This document shows positions 41,549 through 48,513 of a stretch of 50,757 nt of DNA, one piece after another. Made by a program: the position numbers and the translations under genes. Numbering within the stretch: the first letter of the stretch is position 1; each line of letters begins with the position of its first letter. The stretch is from PSRF01 sp051000815 (GTDB lineage: Bacteria; Acidobacteriota; Blastocatellia; Pyrinomonadales; Pyrinomonadaceae). The DNA lies in assembly GCA_051000815.1 (NCBI GenBank), contig JBPCNX010000044.1:1-50757 (forward strand), read 5' to 3'. The notes beneath the pieces are model-generated. The model saw only the letters and a program-made list of their open reading frames with translations. It had not been told where the DNA came from and made no database searches.

Positions 41549-42976
41549 TTAAGCAGGAGCAAGCGAAGTAACATCGATATTGTATTTTCTGATCTTACTG
41601 TAGAGTCGCGGCCGGTAAATTCCCAAGAGATTTGCCGCCGCCTGCTTGTTGCCCCCCGTGCGCTGCAAGGTCCTTTCGATTACCAGGCGCTCAATGTCTT
41701 CGAGAGTCATGTTCGGTGGGACGTCCCACTCGGCGCCCGGCGAGGACCCTTCGGGAAGGGAGCCATTGTCGAACGGCAGGTCCACCGGCTCGATCTTACT
41801 CGCTTTAGCAAGCAGCACGGCGCGCTCAATCACATTTTGTAATTCGCGAACGTTACCTGGCCAGGAGTGGCCGAACAAGCGCTGGTAAGCAGCCTGCGAA
41901 ACGCCACCGATCTGGCGTTCATATTTCTGCCCATAGATATGCAGAAAGTGTTCAGTCAGCAACTGAATATCTTCATTTCGCTCGCGCAAAGGCGGCACAT
42001 GAATGGTAATCGTCGAAATCCGGTAAAAGAGATCGTCTCGCAGGACTCCGTCACGAATTGCATCGGCGGGAGGTCGATTGGTTGAGGAAATCAAACGGAA
42101 ATCGACAGCGAATGTTTTTTCAGAACCAATCTTGCGATAACTGCGTTCCTGCAGAACGCGCAGCAGTTTAGGTTGCAGCTCGACCGGCATTTCGGCAATT
42201 TCATCAAGCATTAACGAACCGCCGGCCGCATGTTGCACCAGTCCCTCTTTGTCAGCGTGAGCTCCTGTAAACGCGCCTTTGGTATGACCAAAGAGTTCGG
42301 ATTCTATTAGTTCTTTCGGCAAAGCCGCGCAATTCACTTTAATAAACGGCTTCTTCGAGCGCAGCGAGTTGTAGTGAATTGCATTTGCGATAAGTTCCTT
42401 ACCGGTTCCCGACTCGCCGACGATGAGAACATTCGCGTCGGATTTGGCAACTGATTCAATCGTTTCATAGATTGTCTGCATCACTTTCGACGCGCCGATG
42501 ATATTGAAATACTCCGAACGAGTTGATAGCTGGCGGCGCATGTTTGTCGTCTCGGCGACGAGCTCACGACGCTCCAAAGCCTTGTCGACAAGTGGCTGAA
42601 TCTCTTCAAAGTCAAAGGGTTTTTCCACAAAATAGAACGCGCCTGCCTTGGTCGCTTCGACTGCGCGGGCAACAGAGCCGTAGCCGGTAACGACGATCAC
42701 TTCTGTTGTGGGCCGCGCGTCCTTCATGTGGCGCATGACTTCCAGACCGTCCATGTCGGGGAGTTGCAGATCACATATGGCAAGGTGATGCCCACCCTGG
42801 TCAAAAAGTTCAATCGCCTCAGCGCCGGTGGCTGCCGTATCAACGCAGTAGCCTTCCTCCATCAGATTCTGTTTCAACGAGTCCGCCATCATCGGCTCAT
42901 CATCGATAATAAGAATTCTTACGTCCTGATGCTCCACCTTTTTCTCCTCCATCAAACCTGTACCGGTAGTTTTCAT
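41549..42976 (-). CDS. Sigma-54-dependent response regulator (NtrC family)
   Basis: A 475-residue transcription activator. The receiver domain (10-125) has RILIIDDEPMM, the phospho-acceptor Asp in AICDLQLPDMDG and FVEKPFDFEE. The central AAA+ domain (about 165-400) has GESGTGKELIANAIHYNS, the sigma-54-contacting loop GAFTGAH, and DEIAEMPVELQPKLLRVLQE. The Fis-type HTH at the C terminus is GGNKQAAANLLGIYRPRLYSKIRKY. All functional motifs are intact, so it should drive sigma-54 promoters when phosphorylated. The degenerate kinase gene directly upstream (31 bp) is its likely partner. Confidence 0.94.
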   Translation of the reverse strand: MKTTGTGLMEEKKVEHQDVRILIIDDEPMMADSLKQNLMEEGYCVDTAATGAEAIELFDQGGHHLAICDLQLPDMDGLEVMRHMKDARPTTEVIVVTGYGSVARAVEATKAGAFYFVEKPFDFEEIQPLVDKALERRELVAETTNMRRQLSTRSEYFNIIGASKVMQTIYETIESVAKSDANVLIVGESGTGKELIANAIHYNSLRSKKPFIKVNCAALPKELIESELFGHTKGAFTGAHADKEGLVQHAAGGSLMLDEIAEMPVELQPKLLRVLQERSYRKIGSEKTFAVDFRLISSTNRPPADAIRDGVLRDDLFYRISTITIHVPPLRERNEDIQLLTEHFLHIYGQKYERQIGGVSQAAYQRLFGHSWPGNVRELQNVIERAVLLAKASKIEPVDLPFDNGSLPEGSSPGAEWDVPPNMTLEDIERLVIERTLQRTGGNKQAAANLLGIYRPRLYSKIRKYNIDVTSLAPA

Positions 42977-43007
42977 CCTTAAACGATCGTGTTGAGCGGC
43001 GTGCCCG

Positions 43008-43691
43008 CTACGTCTTCAGCGGCAGACTTACCTTCAAAGTATTTCCGTGCTGAGCTGCCGTACCGCCATGGGCCTCAATTGTCTTCGCTGCCACAGACAT
43101 ACGGATTTCAATGCGGCCGGCAAAGGAGCGAAACGGATCATGACCCAACCCGCTTACCCCGTGCCATTCGATCACGACCGAATCTGGTGTTGGCGTCCTC
43201 ATACTGACTTTCAAAGTACCTTTCTCCTCCGCACCCTGCGAGAGCTTCATCGCGCCGACTGAGATTGACGTCAGCGCTTCAGTTAACGCGGCGGGATCAA
43301 ACTCACCGATTAGCGGCGACTGATTGGCCTCAATAAGCATCACGCCTGTCAATGAGCCCGTTGCGCGATGTGGTGCGGTGAAACCTGCAGCCACGGCGCG
43401 CATGATCTTATGCAGATCCACTTGAGCTTGCTTACGCAACTCAATCGGACGACCAAAGTCGGTCAGTGTAGAAAGATCGGCTGCCGCCCGGTCCAGCCCC
43501 GCGATAAGTTTGTTGACCGTATCCATCTCGTCTGCAGGGTGATTGCCCGCTCCCATCCGTTTTCGCAGGAATGTGGCATACAGTTTGAGACCGTTTAGTT
43601 GGTTCTTCAGATCGTGAATGATCTGGAGCGAGGCGCGTCCCAAGGTTTGCAGAGAGTCGCTATCCTGCTGTGGCGATAATAGGGGCTTCAT
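43008..43691 (-). CDS. Degenerate histidine-kinase-like protein beside the NtrC-type regulator
   Basis: A 227-residue protein with a clear dimerisation/phospho-acceptor segment (LQIIHDLKNQLNGLKLYATFLRKRM), including the His, and no membrane or sensor domain. The ATPase half is worn: the expected N-box Asn is replaced (EALTSISVGAMKLS), the G1 box is reduced to SGLGHDP and the ATP lid and G2 box are missing, although the end (IEAHGGTAAQHGNTLKVSLPL) is conserved. It probably cannot bind ATP normally. It may act as a phosphotransfer or scaffold protein for the downstream regulator. ATG 43691 is favoured over TTG 43694. Confidence 0.8.
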   Translation of the reverse strand: MKPLLSPQQDSDSLQTLGRASLQIIHDLKNQLNGLKLYATFLRKRMGAGNHPADEMDTVNKLIAGLDRAAADLSTLTDFGRPIELRKQAQVDLHKIMRAVAAGFTAPHRATGSLTGVMLIEANQSPLIGEFDPAALTEALTSISVGAMKLSQGAEEKGTLKVSMRTPTPDSVVIEWHGVSGLGHDPFRSFAGRIEIRMSVAAKTIEAHGGTAAQHGNTLKVSLPLKT

Positions 43692-43880
43692 CAATGGGTA
43701 GTCGTCTGATCGACTCTTAGGTCGTGCCGCTAAGGGAGAGCTGTTGGGGGAATTTCGTGTATGAATTGAACCAGAACGACGGATTCAACCTGTCGTATTT
43801 CGATGCGGCATCTTAGCAAAAAGCCCGTGCGTATTCTAGTGATACAGTGAAATCAAGAAGTTAGAGCGGATGGAATCTGT

Positions 43881-44309
43881 GTGAGCCCAAAATTTAAACC
43901 CAGCGGCAGTTTCGAGTGTCGGTTCCGCGAGGACTCGCAAGCCCACGTTCTGCTGGTCGAAGATACGGAAGACAATCGCGTGATGATGCGGCGTCTTCTG
44001 GAGATGAGCGGCTTTCGAGTGTCGGAAGCAGTCAACGGTGTGGAAGCCGTAACAAGGGCAGAACGCGACGAGCCGCAGATAATTCTCATGGACCTGAGCC
44101 TGCCCCTAATCGACGGATTAGCTGCGACGCGGCGAATTCGCGAGTTACCGGTCTTGAAGGGCGTACCAATCATTGCGGTGTCAGCCCATGACACTATGGA
44201 TTTTCATGCCGAGGCGCTGGCAGCGGGCTGTGACGCCTACATCACCAAACCCATCGACTATGCAGAACTGGAAGGTCTCATTGAGCTCCTGCTTGAAAAA
44301 GGAGATTGA
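43881..44309 (+). CDS. Single-domain response regulator (receiver)
   Basis: A 142-residue CheY-like receiver. Motifs are VLLVEDTEDNRVMMRRLLE, the phospho-acceptor in ILMDLSLPLIDG, SAHDTMDFHAEAL and DAYITKPIDYAEL. It has no output domain. The start is GTG 43881 with a ~20-residue N-terminal lead before the receiver fold. It is divergent from the NtrC-type regulator/kinase pair, with a 190-bp gap that would hold both promoters, and might share their phosphate flow. Confidence 0.9.
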   Translation: MSPKFKPSGSFECRFREDSQAHVLLVEDTEDNRVMMRRLLEMSGFRVSEAVNGVEAVTRAERDEPQIILMDLSLPLIDGLAATRRIRELPVLKGVPIIAVSAHDTMDFHAEALAAGCDAYITKPIDYAELEGLIELLLEKGD

Positions 44310-44455
44310 ACGATCTTGCTTTACCCCGCCGCGCACCGCACGGAACAAATCCAGTTGCAGCGAGTCTAAGCAAATCAGATTGAGTTTGGCTGGTCCACCC
44401 TGAGCAATTGCAAAAGTGTTTTCACGGCCCTACAATTCCCGCGTCTCAAATCATC

Positions 44456-44962
44456 ATGGCTAGTTCAGAACGAGATCTGGAGAAATCAGACGACTCTCGA
44501 CGTAAGATTATTATAGGCGTTGCAGTTGTCGCTGCGCTTTTCATTGCCGTCATCTTTTATTTCCTGATGCGTGCCAGTAGCGGCGGAATTGTGGAACCGG
44601 TTCTCGCAGACGCTATTCGACGCGGCTCGCCCGAGTTTGATCAAAACGTCGCAAAGATCCATTTGGACAAGCCGGAAGCCGACGAGGCCAAACGAGCTTT
44701 AGGCGATATCGTAATGAACTTACAGACCACGGTTCGAAACTTTACCGGGCGAACGATCAATGGTTTGGAAATAAGAGCGGCAGTTGTTGATGGAGAGAAG
44801 AAGGCGGTTAAAGAAAAAACTGTCGTTGTCATTCCCACCAAACAACCGGAATTACAGCCCAACGGAACGATGCTGGTCGTAGTGAGGCTGGACGGAATGA
44901 AAGAGACAGACCACCGCGCCGACATTGAGATGGAAGTTACCGGTTTAAAGTTTAAGCAATGA
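44456..44962 (+). CDS. Membrane-anchored protein of unknown function
   Basis: A 168-residue protein with one N-terminal membrane segment (KIIIGVAVVAALFIAVIFYFLM) preceded by a charged cytoplasmic tail, so most of it should lie outside the membrane. The external part has a beta-rich sequence (LQTTVRNFTGRTINGLEIRAAVVDGEKKAV, VVIPTKQPELQPNGTMLVVVRLDG) like an Ig- or FxLYD-like fold often found in surface proteins. ATG 44456 is chosen over an upstream ATG at 44408. Function is unknown; no operon partner. Confidence 0.75.
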   Translation: MASSERDLEKSDDSRRKIIIGVAVVAALFIAVIFYFLMRASSGGIVEPVLADAIRRGSPEFDQNVAKIHLDKPEADEAKRALGDIVMNLQTTVRNFTGRTINGLEIRAAVVDGEKKAVKEKTVVVIPTKQPELQPNGTMLVVVRLDGMKETDHRADIEMEVTGLKFKQ

Positions 44963-44984
44963 AGAAAAGGCTCCGTTAGGAGCC
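44963..44984 (-). terminator. Rho-independent terminator of the ABC exporter operon
   Basis: On the minus strand GGCTCC-TAAC-GGAGCC forms a perfect 6-bp stem followed by TTTTCTTC, about 90 bp past the ABC ATPase stop codon. It also sits just beyond the convergent membrane-anchored gene and might serve both. Confidence 0.72.
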
Positions 44985-45072
44985 AGGTGTTTGAGAGTTT
45001 AAAGACAAATTCCCACCCTCTTAGTGATTGCTAATAAATATTTCATCCTCACAGGCCGTAGCTCATCATTGC

Positions 45073-46008
45073 TTACTCGTCATCCAGGAACAACTCTTCA
45101 AGCGACTGCCGCACCGGTTGCACTGAGACAAGTTTACCGCCTGCTCTTCGCAGCGCGGGAATCACCGCGTCAACATCCTGTTCGTCAGAAACTTCGATCC
45201 GCAGACCCGTGGCTGTCGATCTGACCTCGAACTGATTAGCGTCAGCCAAATGCAGAGAGAGCGTTTCAGCATCGGTGCCGGTAGCCGTAATCTCGACGCC
45301 GTTTTGATCACCGGCACTGCGTCTCAACTCATCAAGATTCCCCACGTGCGCTAATTTCCCGCGTTTCAGGATCGCGACCCGATCACACAATACTTCGATG
45401 TCCGAGAGAATGTGAGAGTTCATGAAAACGGTTTTCCCTTCGTTGCGCAGACCGGCAATCAAATCGCGAACTTCTCGGCGGCCAACTGGATCAAGTCCAC
45501 TCATGGGCTCATCGAGGAAGACGATTGCAGGATCGTTCACTAAGGCTTGTGCCAACCCGACGCGTTGCAGCATGCCTTTCGAGAACTTTCGTAGCTGCAC
45601 GTCCCACGACTTCTGATCGAGACGCACTCGGGTTAGCAGTTCCGCGGAACGCTCTTTACGGGCCTGGGGGGCGCTACCAAAAAGTTGGCCACAGTAGTTA
45701 AGAAACTCGCGCGCGGTGAGGTAATCGTAGAAGTAAGGATTCTCCGGCAGGTAGCCAATTTGACTGTGCATCTTGAGATCAGCGATGTCGTGCCCCAGGA
45801 TGCGAGCATTACCGCTGGTTGGGAATATCAGTCTCATCAGAAGTTTCAGAGTCGTGGTCTTCCCGGCGCCATTGGCTCCCAGAAAGCCAAAGATCTCGCC
45901 TTGATGCACCTGAAGGGAGAGGCCGTCCAGCGCGCGCACTTTGCGTTTGCGCCAGAATCCCACTTCGTAATCTTTTGTGAGCTCCGTTATTTCTACGGTC
46001 GCCGTCAT
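45073..46008 (-). CDS. ABC transporter ATP-binding protein
   Basis: A 311-residue ATPase of the DrrA/CcmA exporter type. Walker A is GANGAGKTTTLKLLMRL, the signature is RKFSKGMLQRVGLAQAL, Walker B is AIVFLDEPMSGLDPVG and the H-loop is in FMNSHILSDIE. The C-terminal ~85 residues form the ferredoxin-like extension common in such exporters. ATG 46008 is chosen over an upstream start, giving the usual ITELTKDYEVG beginning. It is the last gene of the operon with the permease and a TPR protein; the cargo is unknown. Confidence 0.92.
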   Translation of the reverse strand: MTATVEITELTKDYEVGFWRKRKVRALDGLSLQVHQGEIFGFLGANGAGKTTTLKLLMRLIFPTSGNARILGHDIADLKMHSQIGYLPENPYFYDYLTAREFLNYCGQLFGSAPQARKERSAELLTRVRLDQKSWDVQLRKFSKGMLQRVGLAQALVNDPAIVFLDEPMSGLDPVGRREVRDLIAGLRNEGKTVFMNSHILSDIEVLCDRVAILKRGKLAHVGNLDELRRSAGDQNGVEITATGTDAETLSLHLADANQFEVRSTATGLRIEVSDEQDVDAVIPALRRAGGKLVSVQPVRQSLEELFLDDE

Positions 46009-46024
46009 GGTTTCCAGTCCACTC

Positions 46025-46936
46025 TTAGTTATTCGGCACTTCCGACTTTGGATCCGTTTCGAGGTCGCACCTGTCACTAATCACCAGGTACGGAACTCCA
46101 GACGGATCGATTGGAGCTCCGGTAGAGTCGAGCCTTACCTTCAACGCGCGGAGGGTTGGTTCAAGATCGCGCCACGACGCAGGGCATTTTCCGACGTGGG
46201 ATTTGTAAGAGCTCATTACCTGGCGTAGCGCGTCTCGCTGATCAAAGAAATCCAGTTGCAGCAACCGACGACGGGCCATCTGCTTCACTTTGTCGTCGCC
46301 TGCCTGCTCGTACATTCGCTGGTAAATCTCGCGCGCGGTGTTGCGGCTGCCACCCTCCGCAGCCATGCGGGCCTTCATCGCTTCCATCCAGGGCGGAGCA
46401 CCGGGAATTTTTGCCCCTGCGCCGTAGACGTCTCGTGCTGCTTCATAGTCCTGATTCTGCCAGTGAATATAACCAAGGTGTTGATAGAGTCTCCACGATG
46501 ACGGATTAGCCGCAATGCCTTTTTTCGTGATGCGGATTGCCTCCTGCACGTCGATGCTCGGGAGCACAATGGCTGCAAACTCATAGGGCTCCATAAACTG
46601 AGGATCGAGGGTTGTCGCCGTTTCCAGCAGCGGAGCGAGCAGCTTCAAATTCAGTGTTCCCAGATTGTCTAGTTGTAATCCCTGACCGCCTTCCAGGACT
46701 TTTCTGCCGACATATTGCAGCGATCGCATCCAGTACCAGTCAGCAGCCAGCCCATTAAAACCAAGACTGACGCGCTTCACAGTTGCGCCATTCAGGTACA
46801 GCTGCTCCCCGGCGACAGCAGGATTTGGAACCGGCCGGTGCGAATCGATCACCCGCGAAAGCCCCGCCACGCTTGCCAGTCCCGCCAGAACTGTTAGCGC
46901 CAGGATGCCGTCGATTTTGGTCCGACTCAATCTCAT
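46025..46936 (-). CDS. TPR-containing membrane-anchored protein in the ABC operon
   Basis: A 303-residue protein with an N-terminal membrane or signal segment (ILALTVLAGLASVAGLSRVI) and helical repeats of TPR type (RLYQHLGYIHWQNQDYEAARDVYGAGAKI). Conserved-looking features are LGFNGLAADWYWMRSLQYVG and TLDPQFMEPYEFAAIVLP. The C-terminal part contains SYKSHVGKCPASWRDL and SGVPYLVISDRCDLE. It overlaps the permease gene by ATGA (46933-46936) and precedes the ATPase, so it is likely a coupling or substrate-handling component. The family is frequent in Acidobacteria but unnamed. Confidence 0.85.
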   Translation of the reverse strand: MRLSRTKIDGILALTVLAGLASVAGLSRVIDSHRPVPNPAVAGEQLYLNGATVKRVSLGFNGLAADWYWMRSLQYVGRKVLEGGQGLQLDNLGTLNLKLLAPLLETATTLDPQFMEPYEFAAIVLPSIDVQEAIRITKKGIAANPSSWRLYQHLGYIHWQNQDYEAARDVYGAGAKIPGAPPWMEAMKARMAAEGGSRNTAREIYQRMYEQAGDDKVKQMARRRLLQLDFFDQRDALRQVMSSYKSHVGKCPASWRDLEPTLRALKVRLDSTGAPIDPSGVPYLVISDRCDLETDPKSEVPNN

Positions 46937-47712
46937 TTGAAGTTGCGGCGACTAAAGATAAGTGTGGCGGCCGCCAGAACTACGGCGACGTAAACCAGGG
47001 AGTAGAGGATTGCAGTCACAACATAAGCAGGGCTCGGCGACTGACCATGAGCGGCGGGAGTGATGAGGCTCAGATTTGCCAGGTTAGGTAAAAGGTAATA
47101 GAGCGCGCCGAAAAACCAACGGGCCGAAGTGCTGCCCATGGAGTTGGCCAGGCTTTTGAGATCGGCACTGAAGTGACCAATGATGAAAACAAAAAAAGTG
47201 AGCAATGCTGAAAGGGCCGGCGAAGAGAACGACGAGAAGAGCAGGGCAACTCCTGTCAAGATCATCAGTTCGACATAGAGCAGGAGAATCGCCGGCAAAA
47301 TGCTGAGCACGAGCGGATCCATTCCGCCGCTTACATAAATCAGGGCTACTGAAACGCCGGCGCCCATCACCAGCACATTCACCAGTAGTGTCAGGCAAAG
47401 ACCAAGATATTTCCCAACCAGAAACTCACCACGGCTGACCGGCTTCGCAAATATTGTATAAACGGTACGCCGCTCAATTTCCTTATAGACAAGACCAACG
47501 CCTACGAAGATCGCGATGAAGACTCCAAACAGAAGCATCGCGCTGAGACCAAGGTCGACGATGATTTTTCGTTCTTGTCCGCCGGAGAGCTCCCCAATAA
47601 AGACCGCAGCGCCGGTGAGAAGCAGGACGAAGAGCACGAGATTGTATAGCACGCGATCTCGCACCGCTTCACGGAAGGCATTGCCGGCGATTGCAGTTAT
47701 GCGACCCAGCAT
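46933..47712 (-). CDS. ABC-2-type permease
   Basis: A 259-residue integral membrane permease, first gene of the exporter operon. After an amphipathic start (ITAIAGNAFREAVRDRVLYN) come about six hydrophobic segments, including LVLFVLLLTGAAVFIGEL, IVDLGLSAMLLFGVFIAIFVGVG and LVNVLVMGAGVSVALIYV. The GEFLVGKYLG motif marks the ABC-2 NatB-like family. ATG 47712 is preferred; the upstream TTG at 47781 would add a non-homologous lead. Substrate unknown. Confidence 0.9.
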   Translation of the reverse strand: MLGRITAIAGNAFREAVRDRVLYNLVLFVLLLTGAAVFIGELSGGQERKIIVDLGLSAMLLFGVFIAIFVGVGLVYKEIERRTVYTIFAKPVSRGEFLVGKYLGLCLTLLVNVLVMGAGVSVALIYVSGGMDPLVLSILPAILLLYVELMILTGVALLFSSFSSPALSALLTFFVFIIGHFSADLKSLANSMGSTSARWFFGALYYLLPNLANLSLITPAAHGQSPSPAYVVTAILYSLVYVAVVLAAATLIFSRRNFK

Positions 47713-47818
47713 GTTCTTCAGAATATACACGGGCGGCGTGTACGTGTCAGCAGGTATATGGGGGCGAAAGGTGGTGGCCAAATTTCATTTCTATGCTATT
47801 GCGCATAGGTTCATGAAA

Positions 47819-47886
47819 CGATCCACGAAATCACACAAATTTACACGAACGTGTTTAGTGTTGCTTTAGTGCGAATTAGTGGATCG
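47819..47886 (-). repeat. Palindromic intergenic element, copy B
   Basis: A 68-bp element with ends CGATCCAC / GTGGATCG. In reverse complement it aligns with the element at 33376-33441 along its whole length, with a few substitutions and one 1-base gap. It lies in the gap upstream of the exporter operon. Confidence 0.7.
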
Positions 47887-47953
47887 GTTTGCTTGCCATT
47901 ATGAGGAGACTGCCTAAGCAAAGGCCTGCTGCGAAATTGAGTCTCTTAGTAAA

Positions 47954-47988
47954 GCGAACCTGTAAGTTCGCGCCAGCCTTTTGGGCTG
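47954..47988. repeat. Two adjacent hairpins after the pilin gene
   Basis: GCGAAC/GTTCGC (47954-47971) and CAGCC/GGCTG (47974-47988) form short perfect stems 20-50 bp past the minus-strand pilin frame. They could end its transcript, although no T-run is present. Confidence 0.4.
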
Positions 47989-48008
47989 CATCTTCGGCGG
48001 AGCGGCCA

Positions 48009-48486
48009 TCAATTACCCAACGCCGGCGCTGCACGCACTTCGTCATGATCCGGGTATGGAACAAGCAAAACCGCGTCGCCGTGCATGATGCCATCTTCAG
48101 TCATGCCAAACCGGCGACTGCCAGACTTCGCTGGTCCGGTGGTGGAAAGAGGCGTAGCGGTTGAATAGAACAGCGCAGGCCGGACGCTTGGTTGGGTGGG
48201 ATGGACCTCGAAACTGTAACCACTCTTACTCCCGGATCCCAATACAACGTCCGTCAGGGTGTGCCCCGAGAGGGTTGTCAAATTTGCATAATCACCGATA
48301 CCGACGGTCGCGTGGAAGGTGGCCTCGCAAGTGTGAATGGTTCGCAGCGAATTGAGCTGATGCTTCATTGGCTGCGCGGCGAGAGGCCAGGAAATTTGGG
48401 ATTGCTATGGCGCTCAGAATGCCGACAAGAGCGACTACGATTAGCAGCTCAATTAGCGAAAAACCTTGTTGAGTTGTTGGTTTCAT
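48009..48486 (-). pseudogene. Type IV pilin-like gene, frameshifted
   Basis: The first frame from ATG 48486 encodes a classical class III leader and N terminus (KPTTQQGFSLIELLIVV, then ALVGILSAIAIPNFLASRRAANEAS); the cleavage site is after the G before FSLIE. That frame then leaves the family. The second frame (48009-48368) carries on exactly where a pilin should: NSLRTIHTCEATFHATVG, SGYSFEVHP, GMTEDGIMHGD. The shift lies near 48355 and fits a loss of two bases or a gain of one. Repaired, the protein is about 158 residues, normal for a major pilin. It may be a sequencing error or a silent gene. Confidence 0.82.
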
Positions 48487-48513
48487 TCTGAGTATCCCAC
48501 TTTTGAACGGGGT

